From assembly GCF_013822155.1 (NCBI RefSeq), contig NZ_PNJW01000012.1:1-64000 (forward strand): a stretch of 64,000 bases of DNA. The letters run 5' to 3'. The notes under the pieces were generated by a model. That model was given only the letters and a program-made list of their open reading frames with translations, searched no databases and had not been told where the DNA came from. This DNA is from Flavobacterium sp. GTDB taxonomy: Bacteria > Bacteroidota > Bacteroidia > Flavobacteriales > Flavobacteriaceae. The position numbers and the translations under genes are program-made. Positions 49,444-58,920 of the stretch are shown here, in pieces (position 1 is the stretch's first letter; every line of letters begins with the position of its first letter).

Positions 49444-50076
49444 TTACCAGTATTTTTGATTGGCAGTTCCATAAAGTTGCAAGACACGTTGGCTGTCATT
49501 TTGTTTTTTGGCTCTTAAAAAACTTATGGAAATATTCTTGTTAGTATAGTATCGTACCAGATTATGGTAGTCTTTGACTTCTTTATATACCCTGTCGATA
49601 ATATCCATTCGCTCCTTATCATTCAGTGACAAACTTGAAGCATTTATAATCTGCTTCAGTTCTTTAAGCAGTTCTGTACTTTCATTTAAAAGCTGTGAAT
49701 ACCCATTGGCAATTGCAGCGAGCTCCTGCGGTGCGAAATTGGGATCGTTCATCATCTTTCCAAAGTTTGTCACGTAGATTTCTGATATATCACCTACCAT
49801 TAGTACTGTCTGTTGCACCTTACGTGCGTCTTTTACCAGATTGTTGACAGCTTTCAGGGCATCATAGTACTGTTTCCCTTGATTATACACTTTTTCAACT
49901 TCCTTGAAGTTTTTGATCACATTGGTAACTGTGGAAGAAGTCTGAACGATTTCCTGTGCACTGTTCACAATACTCTGTGCCAAATTGGTAGGATCGGTCA
50001 CTACCCATTGGGCTTTTGCGGACGGTGTCGCAACTAACATCAGTACTGCACACACCATGAACATTAATTTTTTCAT
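49444..50076 (-). CDS. traI: Conjugative transposon protein TraI (DUF4141)
   Basis: 210 residues with a signal peptide ending near AKAQ (about 23). QWVVTDPTNLAQSIVNSAQEIVQTSSTV is the conserved start of DUF4141, followed by helices NFKEVEKVYNQGKQYYDALKAVNNLVK. VirB5-like periplasmic component. The name follows CTnDOT nomenclature and is unrelated to the F-plasmid relaxase. Confidence 0.86.
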   Translation of the reverse strand: MKKLMFMVCAVLMLVATPSAKAQWVVTDPTNLAQSIVNSAQEIVQTSSTVTNVIKNFKEVEKVYNQGKQYYDALKAVNNLVKDARKVQQTVLMVGDISEIYVTNFGKMMNDPNFAPQELAAIANGYSQLLNESTELLKELKQIINASSLSLNDKERMDIIDRVYKEVKDYHNLVRYYTNKNISISFLRAKKQNDSQRVLQLYGTANQKYW

Positions 50077-50095
50077 TGTTTTAAAAATTTAAGGA

Positions 50096-52603
50096 TTAAT
50101 AATTAGTTATATTTTCTCTTCTTTGGGAAGCAATACGTTTGATTGCCAATTCTACATTTCCGTTCAGGCTTTGCGCGAGCTGCATCACTTCCATCTTTTC
50201 TGTTTCTTCGGTAGTATAAGCGAGATACTCTTCGAGTGAAACTTCAGTGGCATAGACCGCCGAGTGCGTTCCACCCAAGCCTATCCATACCTCTTTGTAA
50301 AGTCGTGAGGGATCATTGTTCATGTTGATAGATAATACCTGTGCTTTTTCCTTGTCGGTCAATCCGAGCATTGCCTGAATGTCATCGAATTTGTTCATGT
50401 ACTTGCGTTGGTCGAGCAAGATTTTGCAATCTGAATTATTGATAATGCTCTCCTTGACAATGGGCGACTGGATTATGTCGTCAACTTCCTGAGTTACGAC
50501 AATAGCTTCTCCGAAAAATTTCCTCACCGTTTTAAATAAATACTTGATGTACTCCGCCATTCCTTCTTTTGCAATGGCTTTCCACGCCTCTTCAATTAGA
50601 ATCAGTTTACGAATGCCTTTGAGCCTTCGCATTTTGTTTATAAAAACCTCCATGATGATGATTGTTACTATTGGGAACAAAATTTTATGATCCTTAATAG
50701 CATCAATTTCAAACACTATAAAACGTTTGGATAGCAAGTCTAACTGCTTATCAGAATTGAGTAGGTAATCATATTCACCACCTTTGTAGTAAGGTTCCAA
50801 AACATTCAGAAAATTGGAGATATCAAAATCTTTTTCCCTAACTTGTTTTTCTTCCAATACCTTACGGTAATCGCCTTTTACATACTCATAGAAACTATTA
50901 AATGATGGATAGGAATCATCTTTTTTAATACGCTCGATATAACCACTCACGGCATTGGAAAGAGCAACCTCTTCTGAACGGGTTGGCGGTTCATCATCAC
51001 GTTTCCAAAGTGTCAGTATCAAAGTCTTGATACTCTCTCTTTTTTCAATATCAAAGACACCATCATCAGTATAGAATGGATTAAAAGCAATAGGATTGTC
51101 TTCCGTATATGTAAAGTAAACACCGTCTTCTCCTTTGGTCTTTCCTTTGATTAGTTCGCATAAACCTTGATAACTGTTTCCAGTATCAACTAATAGTACG
51201 TGAGCACCCTGTTCATAATATTGTCTAACCATATGATTAGTGAAGAACGATTTTCCCGAACCTGACGGACCCAAAATAAATTTGTTCCGGTTCGTAATAA
51301 TCCCACGCTTCATAGGTAAATCCGATATATCCAAATGAATAGGCTTTCCAGTTAGTCGGTCTGCCATTTTAATTCCGAATGGTGATGGCGAATTCTGGTA
51401 ATTTGTTTCTTCGGTAAAGAAGCACAAAGCCGGTTCAATAAATGTGTAAAAGCTTTCTTCACTTGGAAAATCCGCAGCATTACCTGGGATGCCCGCCCAA
51501 TAAAGCGTTGCCACATCAGTAGTGTTGTGTCTGGGTTTACACTCCATCAATGCCAAAGCACTGCCAGTATTGTTCTTTAATTGCTTCAACTCATTTGGAT
51601 CATCCGACCATGCCATTACATTAAAATGGGCACGGATAGAAGAAAGCCCGAAGGATTGTGCTTCGTTCAAATACCGTTCAATCCACTCTTTATTTATCTG
51701 ATTACTTCGGCTGTAGCGTGCCAACGAATGCATGTTCCTTGCTGACTTTTCAAATTTTCTAAGGTTTTCATCACTATTATCAATAAATAGGTACTGGTTA
51801 TATATGTGATTACAACTCAATAGCAAACCTACAGGAGCAGCAAACGATAAACGGCAGTCACTTCGGTCGGTGGAAAGTTTTTCATAACGATTATCTGCTG
51901 ACACTGTTGCTGGCAAATCATCCGTATCGGACAAGGTGTGCAGGCATAATCTTTTATTCCCTATGCGCAATTCTTCAGCACTTAGAGCAATATCCTCCAT
52001 CGGACTGTTCGCTTCTTTGGAAAGGGTAAGATATTGTTCCAGCAGCCCCTGCCTTTCATCATTCCCTATAATATCTTCTTCAGTCAGGCGAACAATCTCT
52101 ACAAATCCAGAATCATTCATAATTCGTTCAAACTGTGCTACGGCTTCCATGAAACGTTGAATTACTTCTTTATCCCTGACTTCTTTCGGAATTAAAGTTC
52201 CTTTGCAAAGGGATGAAAAATTGCTCTGCATCCGCATACGCTCTTTGGAAGTTTTGGTCAGAAACAGGTAGCAATAATGGTTCAAAAATGGTCGCTCGTT
52301 GAAATGGCGTTGATAGGATTTTGCCAAAAAACTCTGGTCTTCCTTTGGCATATCTGGTGCATAACTCTCTTTAAGGTACCAATCCTGTTTATGGATAACC
52401 GTATAGTCTGGCAGGGTTTTGATGGCTTTATACCAAGCGGAATGAATAGCTTCATATTCAGCCGAGGCTACTGTAAACAGTTCTGGTAAATGAACTTTGA
52501 AACAGGCGGTAATATCGGCATCTTTAGAAAGAATGCAATTATTTTCTATAGCCATCAATGGAAACTTATTCTCTAAAGTTGATATTTTGGATGCATTTCT
52601 CAT
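50096..52603 (-). CDS. traG: Conjugative transposon ATPase TraG (VirB4-like)
   Basis: 835 residues. FILGPSGSGKSFFTNHMVRQY (Walker A, about residue 440) and KLILIEEAWKAIAKEGMAEYI (Walker B, about 665), with the typical N-terminal (RNASKISTLENKFPLMAIENNCILSKDADIT) and VVTQEVDDI segments. This VirB4-family ATPase powers assembly and transfer. Its ATG overlaps the traF stop by one base, so it is coupled. Confidence 0.92.
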   Translation of the reverse strand: MRNASKISTLENKFPLMAIENNCILSKDADITACFKVHLPELFTVASAEYEAIHSAWYKAIKTLPDYTVIHKQDWYLKESYAPDMPKEDQSFLAKSYQRHFNERPFLNHYCYLFLTKTSKERMRMQSNFSSLCKGTLIPKEVRDKEVIQRFMEAVAQFERIMNDSGFVEIVRLTEEDIIGNDERQGLLEQYLTLSKEANSPMEDIALSAEELRIGNKRLCLHTLSDTDDLPATVSADNRYEKLSTDRSDCRLSFAAPVGLLLSCNHIYNQYLFIDNSDENLRKFEKSARNMHSLARYSRSNQINKEWIERYLNEAQSFGLSSIRAHFNVMAWSDDPNELKQLKNNTGSALALMECKPRHNTTDVATLYWAGIPGNAADFPSEESFYTFIEPALCFFTEETNYQNSPSPFGIKMADRLTGKPIHLDISDLPMKRGIITNRNKFILGPSGSGKSFFTNHMVRQYYEQGAHVLLVDTGNSYQGLCELIKGKTKGEDGVYFTYTEDNPIAFNPFYTDDGVFDIEKRESIKTLILTLWKRDDEPPTRSEEVALSNAVSGYIERIKKDDSYPSFNSFYEYVKGDYRKVLEEKQVREKDFDISNFLNVLEPYYKGGEYDYLLNSDKQLDLLSKRFIVFEIDAIKDHKILFPIVTIIIMEVFINKMRRLKGIRKLILIEEAWKAIAKEGMAEYIKYLFKTVRKFFGEAIVVTQEVDDIIQSPIVKESIINNSDCKILLDQRKYMNKFDDIQAMLGLTDKEKAQVLSINMNNDPSRLYKEVWIGLGGTHSAVYATEVSLEEYLAYTTEETEKMEVMQLAQSLNGNVELAIKRIASQRRENITNY

Positions 52604-52929
52604 TACCTATTGTTTTTTGAAAGTTGAACATACCGACGAATAGATTTTCGACAGAGGATGTACTGAGGATGCCTTTTCTTAGCACCAATTTTCATTAATC
52701 CGTGTTCGCCATATTTTTTATTTAGAGAAAATGTCTGCCAGATGATTAGTGACCCTCCACCGGCTCCTAGAAATAGGCAGATGTACGAATTCACTCCTGC
52801 CATATACAGAATCATTATCAAAATGAGAATACCCAAAAGCCCTCCTGCAAAAATGAAGAGATACTGAGATTTAAGCCCCTTAAATTCAACTGTCCTTCCG
52901 ATTCCTTTATTAATGTTGTAGCTCACCAT
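52603..52929 (-). CDS. traF: Conjugative transposon protein TraF (DUF4133, VirB3-like)
   Basis: 108 residues. I use ATG at 52927-52929 (MVSYNINKGIGRTVEFKGLK), the conserved start; the track's longer version runs into traE. Two adjacent transmembrane helices (YLFIFAGGLLGILILIMILYM and SYICLFLGAGGGSLIIWQTF) then a basic tail. VirB3-like partner of TraG. Confidence 0.86.
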   Translation of the reverse strand: MVSYNINKGIGRTVEFKGLKSQYLFIFAGGLLGILILIMILYMAGVNSYICLFLGAGGGSLIIWQTFSLNKKYGEHGLMKIGAKKRHPQYILCRKSIRRYVQLSKNNR

Positions 52930-52943
52930 ATTTATCACCACGA

Positions 52944-53249
52944 TTAAAGGAAAAAAGCTTGTAGTATCGTAGCTGCCACAATTAGGAATATACATGCTCC
53001 AAACCAGCTAGCTGCTGTTTTTGATGTATCAGGATCACCACTGCTAAATTTGTTATATACCTTGACGCCTCCAATAAGCCCTACCACAGCACCTATGGCA
53101 TAGATAAGCTGTACTGCCGGTGCGAAATAGGAAGTGACCATTTGCGTTGCCTCATTAATACCGGCTACGCCGTTACCTTGTGCAAAGGTTTCCGATACTA
53201 TCAGAAGTACTACTCCTAACAACAGAACCTTTTTTGTTTGTTTTTTCAT
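52944..53249 (-). CDS. traE: Conjugative transposon protein TraE (DUF4134, VirB2-like)
   Basis: 101 residues. I start at MKKQTKKVLLLGVVLL (ATG 53247-53249). Signal peptide to about FAQ, then GNGVAGINEATQMVTSYFAPAVQLIYAIGAVVGLIGGVKVYNKFSSGDPDTSKTAASWFGACIF, the DUF4134 pattern with two helices. A pilin-like subunit. First gene of the traE-Q segment; the Septu-like genes start divergently 255 bases away. Confidence 0.88.
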   Translation of the reverse strand: MKKQTKKVLLLGVVLLIVSETFAQGNGVAGINEATQMVTSYFAPAVQLIYAIGAVVGLIGGVKVYNKFSSGDPDTSKTAASWFGACIFLIVAATILQAFFL

Positions 53250-53503
53250 AATTAAAACACATTTAATTGTTATTTTTTTCCACACTTTGCGAACTTTCAC
53301 TGCAAAGGTGTTGCGGAAATTAAAGCATTATAACAAATTGGCAGTGATAGGAATTATTTGGTAGTAAGTGGCCTACCTTAATAAGAATTATTTTATATTA
53401 GTAGCATTAAAGTAGCAATGATATAATTTTAAATAGTATGTCAGTGAAATACATAATTCTCGTCAAATCTGAACGTTCAATCTAAAAAAAAGGTTTTAAA
53501 ACA

Positions 53504-55345
53504 ATGCAAATACACTATATCTGGATAAAAGAATTCAATGCCATTAAAGAATCAGGAGTAAACCTATCTTCGAAATTCCTAATCCATCTGGAAAAGAAAG
53601 ATGGCTTTTTTTTACTGATTATCAGGCACAATCCTGACTACATAAGTAATTTCTTCCAGGAGGAAAATGTGACCGATGTCTGTGCAATTATTGGAAAAAA
53701 TGGAACAGGAAAGTCCAGTGTGCTTAAATATATTAAGGATAATATGCCTGACGGATTAAGCACTAGGATAGAAAATGATATCATTCTCTATTCAGTTGAT
53801 GAAAAGTATTATATATCTTATCCTGAATTAGTAAAACTTGAGTTAGAAAATAATACAGATGTTGGTTTTAAAATGCAGAAATATACCAAAATCCGTTCTT
53901 CCTCCGGATTAGGTCATGCCGACTACATTTATTACAACTACCTTCTGGATTATAATGAAGACTACACCAACTGGCATGGGTTACAAAATATTTCTACCAC
54001 CTCTCTATTACTAAAAGAACGCAAAAGGATATTGGAAGAAATGCAGTCTGTGGAATTTAAGAAGGGACTGCTGATCCGTACAAGTGACCTGCAGCATCTG
54101 CATATGATGGAAGTTTACCAAGCAGTAATTTTTATCAATAATACAGGGGAAGAGTTACCTTTTTCAAAACCAAAATCACTGCATTTGATGCTCGATAGTA
54201 AAGAGGACGATTATTTTTTTGGAGATACAGAAAAATATCAGGATGTAGTTGACCTCATAAAATATCTGGAGAGCATAATTCCTCAATACAGCAGTCCGGA
54301 AGAAACTTTTATAGGTAACTTATGGTACTCCGTATTTATCAATTTCCTTATAACAGAAAGAAAATACAGTGTAAGCAATCCCTATCAGCATGTAATCACT
54401 CGGGAAGAAAATGAAAACAGAGACCGTTTTATAGAGCGTTTTTTTACCAGTATGAATGGCGTAACATTTCCCCATACTTCAAATGGTGAAATATATGATG
54501 TTGGTATTCCGAAATTAGATAATTTATCAATACTGGTTCCTGCCTTTATTGCATTGGCCTCTAGATTAATTCAAAGTAATACGATAAGGATAAAAAATGA
54601 AGGCGAAGCTTTTTTTCACTTCAATACTGGTTCTGAAAACGAATTTAAAGAATTCCAGAATTTATATGTTAAGATAAAAGGGATTACCTCATTTATCCAA
54701 TTCAGGTGGCATTCATTAAGTTCGGGTGAACAGTCTTATTTATCCTTAATGTCAAGATTTTACTCATTGGTTCATGAAGAATCGGTTCGTCTGCAAAACA
54801 GATTGATTATTTTGATTGACGAAGGAGATGCTGGTTACCATCCAGAATGGCAGAGACTGTTTTTTAAAAATACGATCCGGTTTTTAAGTTCACTGTTTCA
54901 TAACCACAGCATACAGCTTATTTTCACATCAAATACTCCCTTCCTTACATCTGACCTGCCTAAGTCAAATATACTATTTGTGCAGAAATCAGAAGACGGA
55001 ACACCTTACTTTCTTGACAAACAGAATCATAACTCAAATACATTTGCTGCCAATATCCATACGCTCTTTTCAGATTCTTTTTATATGGATGGAATGCTGA
55101 TCGGAGAATATGCAAAAGATAAGATAAATGAAATCATAAAATACCTAAATGACCAAACTGTAAAAGTAAGCAATGACAGCTATAAGAAAATTATTGACAG
55201 CATTGGAGAACCTGTACTGCGTAAAAAACTGCAGGACATGTGGTTTGAAAAATTCGGGCTGCAGGAAAAATTAGAAGTACTAAGAAAACAAGTTGCAGAA
55301 GTAGAACAGAAAATTAAAGATAATAATGATAAAAGTTCCCTTTAG
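53504..55345 (+). CDS. Septu-like ABC/SMC-type ATPase (PtuA-like)
   Basis: 613 residues. Walker A GKNGTGKSS (64-72), ABC signature LSSGEQSYLS (about 404), Walker B IILIDEGDAGYHPEW (about 432-446) and a switch histidine region TSNTPF (about 479-486). The middle is a long insert with no identified domain. ATPases of this form next to an HNH gene are the hallmark of the Septu defence system (PtuA with PtuB). It lies on the opposite strand from the tra genes and is overlapped by the HNH gene by 20 bases. The C-terminal coiled coil (KLEVLRKQVAEVEQKIKDNND) fits SMC-like proteins. Confidence 0.8.
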   Translation: MQIHYIWIKEFNAIKESGVNLSSKFLIHLEKKDGFFLLIIRHNPDYISNFFQEENVTDVCAIIGKNGTGKSSVLKYIKDNMPDGLSTRIENDIILYSVDEKYYISYPELVKLELENNTDVGFKMQKYTKIRSSSGLGHADYIYYNYLLDYNEDYTNWHGLQNISTTSLLLKERKRILEEMQSVEFKKGLLIRTSDLQHLHMMEVYQAVIFINNTGEELPFSKPKSLHLMLDSKEDDYFFGDTEKYQDVVDLIKYLESIIPQYSSPEETFIGNLWYSVFINFLITERKYSVSNPYQHVITREENENRDRFIERFFTSMNGVTFPHTSNGEIYDVGIPKLDNLSILVPAFIALASRLIQSNTIRIKNEGEAFFHFNTGSENEFKEFQNLYVKIKGITSFIQFRWHSLSSGEQSYLSLMSRFYSLVHEESVRLQNRLIILIDEGDAGYHPEWQRLFFKNTIRFLSSLFHNHSIQLIFTSNTPFLTSDLPKSNILFVQKSEDGTPYFLDKQNHNSNTFAANIHTLFSDSFYMDGMLIGEYAKDKINEIIKYLNDQTVKVSNDSYKKIIDSIGEPVLRKKLQDMWFEKFGLQEKLEVLRKQVAEVEQKIKDNNDKSSL

Positions 55346-56360
55346 CTTATCCGAACTTGACAGAATGGCAATCACCTTCTATAAAGATTTGGAGAAAGAG
55401 TTTAATATTAAAAGCGATTTGCAGAATTGGCCAAATGATGAGCTAAAGCCTGTAATGGATTATTTGGCACAACGTCTAGAAACCATCATCTGCGGGAGGC
55501 CCCATGAACTGGAATCAGAAATGCAGTCATTAAAAAATCTTGTTGACACCGCAAAACAAAATTATAAAAGCAATAACCCGAAGAATTCTAAAGGGAAAGA
55601 TATTACGGATGCTGATTTACATTCGTGGTTTAAAGGTAAAATTTTCAGGGTTTTTGATTATGACAGCAGCAAAGATTCTTTTACAACAAAAGATTCGGGA
55701 AGATTGGCATATAGGCACGCGAAGAGACTTGATATGAATACATGTCCTTATTGTAACGCAAATTTCACTTTCACCGTAAGAAATAAAAGACTGAAATCCC
55801 GACCACAGTTTGATCATTTCTATAATAAAGGCAGGCATCCTTATCTATCGCTCTCCTTTTACAATTTGATCCCCAGCTGTGCCCTTTGTAATTCGGGAGC
55901 TTTAAAAGGACAGAAAGAATTTTCAATGGCAGAAAACAGTCATCCCTTTATAGAATCAGTAGAAAACATCTATCAATTCAGGACAAAAATCAGTGCTGTA
56001 GATTTTCTTGTTTCGGCTGGCAGTTTTGAATTAAAAATGGTTTTATGCGAAAAAGTTAAATTTAGAGATCCTGTTTCTATCAAGGCGCGAAATAACATGG
56101 AAGTCTTCGCCTTGAACGATCGTTACAAATATCACAAAGACATAGCAGAAAGTGTTATCAAGAATTCACATATCTATTGTAACACCGCTATTGGTGACCT
56201 ATACAAAACATTCAAAGTAGATGGAAAAAGTATCTTTAATTCTGAACTTGAAATAAAGGAACTGATCGTGGGCAATTATTTACGCATCGCAGATTCACAT
56301 AAGCGGATACATACAAAACTGGTAAGGGATATAGCTGAAGAGTTTGGGCTTGTAATTTAG
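55326..56360 (+). CDS. HNH endonuclease-like protein (PtuB-like)
   Basis: 344 residues. CPYC (139-142) and CALCN (about 186-190) form a zinc-binding pair, with QFDHFYNKGRHPYLSLSFYNLIP between them: DH followed by Y..LS...LIP.C is the HNH treble-clef core of PtuB-type nucleases. It starts within the ATPase gene (ATG 55326, ATPase stop 55345), so the two proteins are co-translated. It is expected to cut nucleic acid when released by the ATPase upon infection; that mechanism is family knowledge, not seen here. Confidence 0.8.
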   Translation: MIKVPFSLSELDRMAITFYKDLEKEFNIKSDLQNWPNDELKPVMDYLAQRLETIICGRPHELESEMQSLKNLVDTAKQNYKSNNPKNSKGKDITDADLHSWFKGKIFRVFDYDSSKDSFTTKDSGRLAYRHAKRLDMNTCPYCNANFTFTVRNKRLKSRPQFDHFYNKGRHPYLSLSFYNLIPSCALCNSGALKGQKEFSMAENSHPFIESVENIYQFRTKISAVDFLVSAGSFELKMVLCEKVKFRDPVSIKARNNMEVFALNDRYKYHKDIAESVIKNSHIYCNTAIGDLYKTFKVDGKSIFNSELEIKELIVGNYLRIADSHKRIHTKLVRDIAEEFGLVI

Positions 56361-56385
56361 ATTTTAGCAAAAAATATTGAGAAGT

Positions 56386-57021
56386 CTACACAAACTTCCC
56401 AATATCAAAATCCTTCAAATCATTTTTCCGCAAATTGGAAGAACTGGCATCTGTTTCAGAAGAAAAGCTACTGTCCAATAGCTCAGCTATTTTATGTGAA
56501 GCACTTTCAATGGAATTTTCTAATAGACTGAATAATTCGGTCCCCTGTATTTTCTGAACAATATCTACCGCTGTTTCCTTCTGAGATGGCTCCAATTGTT
56601 CTTTTTGCAGCAGCATCCCCACGGAACTTAGTTCTTCAAAGGTAACCCCTTGAGCAAAACCGTCATCCCCACTAGATATTCCATACCTGTTCCATTCTTC
56701 TTCCTCTTCTTCAAAATCAGGCATATTGCTGAAAATAACATCCAGCTCTTCCTTGCGGATCTGAATACTTACGTTTTCATTTTCGTCGTATTCAATGTCT
56801 AAATTATTAAGATTTAGCTCTGCTTCTTGAATTTGGTCTTCAGTGGCGTTTTTTGGCACTAAAAGACTTCTTACTTGTTTGGACTGTCCCATAATATCAG
56901 GCAGGTTCGCGTTAGGCTTTTCCTGCACTGGCTTCTGCCCTTTCCTTTTATGGATAACAATATTATCTTGTGCCAATAAGGCAATAACCACCAACAGGCA
57001 TATCACAATTACGATTTCCAT
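56386..57021 (-). CDS. traD: TraD-like conjugation protein (DUF4122)
   Basis: 211 residues. One N-terminal transmembrane helix (EIVIVICLLVVIALLAQ) then LPDIMGQSKQVRSLLVPKNATEDQIQEAELNLNNLDIEYDENENV, typical of the Bacteroidota TraD/DUF4122 family, with acidic and Ser-rich C-terminus. Lies between traB and the Septu-like insertion. Note that it is not the F-plasmid TraD coupling protein. Confidence 0.75.
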   Translation of the reverse strand: MEIVIVICLLVVIALLAQDNIVIHKRKGQKPVQEKPNANLPDIMGQSKQVRSLLVPKNATEDQIQEAELNLNNLDIEYDENENVSIQIRKEELDVIFSNMPDFEEEEEEWNRYGISSGDDGFAQGVTFEELSSVGMLLQKEQLEPSQKETAVDIVQKIQGTELFSLLENSIESASHKIAELLDSSFSSETDASSSNLRKNDLKDFDIGKFV

Positions 57022-57024
57022 AAT

Positions 57025-57447
57025 TTATAAAATGGGTTTATATTTTTCGTTAAAACTCTTGGTAATCTGCTCCCCAAATTCCTGAAAGTGGTAATCCAAC
57101 AAATTATCTAAATAAGCATAGATGGTTATTTTGTCTTCGCCTATTACCTGTACAATCCTTGAAAGCTTTTCGTGAAAATCAGGTCGAATATAAACTGTTT
57201 TACCATCACGAGCATTAGTATCGGGTTTTCTAAAAAAGATGATTTCGTACTTAGCTTCGTTTGTTTTTTTCGCTCTGCTCTTTTCTTTGATTGCAAGCTT
57301 TTCCTTTGGTAATTTTTCCTTTTGCGGTTCTTCGAAGGGTTCTGGAGGAAGTTTTAACCCTTCCTTTTTAATGCCATCGACCATCAAGTTCATCATCAGT
57401 TCCTCGTTAATTTCCGGCGTGGCTTTTTTCTTGTTTTCTTTCTCCAT
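57025..57447 (-). CDS. DUF3408 conjugation protein (TraB/TraC-like)
   Basis: 140 residues, highly charged. The C-terminal part KTVYIRPDFHEKLSRIVQVIGEDKITIYAYLDNLLDYHFQEFG is the DUF3408 core, a ribbon-helix-helix-like fold near ParA-type genes of these elements. N-terminal half is a lysine/glutamate coil. Three bases separate it from traD and four from traA. Confidence 0.8.
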   Translation of the reverse strand: MEKENKKKATPEINEELMMNLMVDGIKKEGLKLPPEPFEEPQKEKLPKEKLAIKEKSRAKKTNEAKYEIIFFRKPDTNARDGKTVYIRPDFHEKLSRIVQVIGEDKITIYAYLDNLLDYHFQEFGEQITKSFNEKYKPIL

Positions 57448-57451
57448 AATG

Positions 57452-58219
57452 CTATAATTGAATGATTTTTAAAAATTCTACCATAAACAAGTCTAACTGA
57501 CAAGCTTTCATCAACCGCTCATCGGGAGGCATTACAGTCGATCGGAAAACGGTTTTACTGTCCACTTCGCTTTCTTTACGAAAACGGGTGCTACTTTTGA
57601 TTTGACTCTGCATCAAGCTTAATCCCAACTGCTCTATGAGTTGGTCATAAACATCATATAAAGGAGTACTTTCTCTTCCGTCAACCTGATTCCAAAACAG
57701 ATTAATGGTTTCTATGGAAGTTTCTCCTTTTTTCATAATCACATCCTGTAAGAGCTGTGTAAATATGAGTGTACTTTCCATTACTACACGGTCTGCTGTG
57801 ATGGGAGTAAAAATGTGGCGCATTCCTGACAATGCTTTCAGAATACCTGGCGTATTCACCGTTCCGGGCAGGTCAAAGAATACGGCATCAATGGGTATTG
57901 GAGAAGTGTTTAAAAATTCATGAGCTACTTCCAATACGTTATCCGCTTTATGCTGCATAATTGGATAGGCTTTTTTGTTAATGGTCGTAAATTGTTTATA
58001 CGCTAGCTTTTTCAAAGCCTCATTTTCCATTACCATTGCCAAATCACGGGCTTTCATTTTCATCAGGCTATGTTGCGGGAAATCCGCATCAAATACCGCA
58101 ACATTGTAACCTAAGCGATAGTGCATCGTACTCGCAACAAGCGTTGTAAATGTACTTTTACCGACACCACCCTTTTGAGAAGAAAAGGCGATAAATATTG
58201 TTTTGTGCTTTGCATTCAT
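57452..58219 (-). CDS. traA: ParA-family ATPase TraA
   Basis: 255 residues. SSQKGGVGKSTF (14-24) is the deviant Walker A of ParA/MinD proteins, FDADFPQHSLMKM (about 43-55) and DAVFFDLPGT (Walker B-like, about 113) follow. First gene of the traA-B-D segment. Such ParA proteins may position or stabilise the element or transfer machinery. The phased TA-rich region just upstream could carry its binding sites (inference). Confidence 0.88.
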   Translation of the reverse strand: MNAKHKTIFIAFSSQKGGVGKSTFTTLVASTMHYRLGYNVAVFDADFPQHSLMKMKARDLAMVMENEALKKLAYKQFTTINKKAYPIMQHKADNVLEVAHEFLNTSPIPIDAVFFDLPGTVNTPGILKALSGMRHIFTPITADRVVMESTLIFTQLLQDVIMKKGETSIETINLFWNQVDGRESTPLYDVYDQLIEQLGLSLMQSQIKSSTRFRKESEVDSKTVFRSTVMPPDERLMKACQLDLFMVEFLKIIQL

Positions 58220-58767
58220 ATTTCTGTTGTTTTTAATTATTTATATATCCATTTACTTATGTCCGTATATCCGTAGTTACCTATCTGTGTACTACTGTAT
58301 TTGTTTTTTTCGCTCTGTACCTATTTATATGGTTAGGCAGGTATTTACAATCCAAACTACCTATGTATCTAAATACACGCTTATAGTTGTATGTAGACAG
58401 ATATGTTTGTACCCACAGACCTGCTTACTTATATGAGTGAATGTGTCCGAACTCAACTGCATAATCAGGTATTTCAATAGATCCTTTTCTGCATAGCTGA
58501 TTGCGCACTTATGTTGTTACCTGCATAACTAATTATGTCCTTATATCTATTTGTAAGCACAAAGAAATGCAGGTATTTTTATGCTTTTACCATAGTGGTA
58601 GTGTTTGGCACTCAAAAGCTGTGTTTGTGCGGATATTGCATTGCAATACTCTCACGAACAGAGCTTTACTTTGTAAATAAATTTTTATTAACGGATTTAT
58701 GCAAAAGCTAGCTGACATATCCTGTATGAAAAGGAACAGCCCGAAGCTGTTTTTCCCTGCTACATTT
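58220..58767. other. Non-coding region with TA-rich phased motifs, upstream of mob genes
   Basis: About 550 bases between divergent traA and mobA. From 58235 to about 58560 the sequence is full of short related words (TTACTTAT, GTATATCC, TTACCTATC, CTACCTATGTATC, TTACCTGC, TTATGTCC) spaced about 10-12 bases. No convincing gene: the ORF at 58203-58436 is a low-complexity artefact. Possible ParA/partition or regulator binding array. Confidence 0.45.
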
Positions 58768-58901
58768 AATCCGTCCGAAGGGCGGATTTTCCTTTCATCA
58801 GAAAGGAGCAAGTTGTGTTTTGAGCTGCTTGGAAAGTATCCCGCAGCTCAAAACAACTTGCCCTTGCAGTGGGCTGAAAATCCCTCCGAAGTCAGGATTT
58901 T
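58768..58901. other. Candidate oriT: hairpin cluster
   Basis: Three hairpins. AATCCGTCC-GAA-GGGCGGATT (58768-58788). A long stem GCAAGTTGTGTTTTGAGCTGC (58808-58828) pairs with GCAGCTCAAAACAACTTGC (58843-58861). AAAATCC...GGATTTT (58877-58901) closes the set. The two outer ones share TCCGAAG. Position just before mobA and the relaxase is where oriT is expected. Confidence 0.55.
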
Positions 58902-58920
58902 TTGAATTTAAAATGGATTT

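Noticed and set aside
58203-58436. 77-residue ORF rich in Tyr/Ile/Cys
   Set aside because: It arises from the TA-rich phased sequence and has no start context or homologous look.
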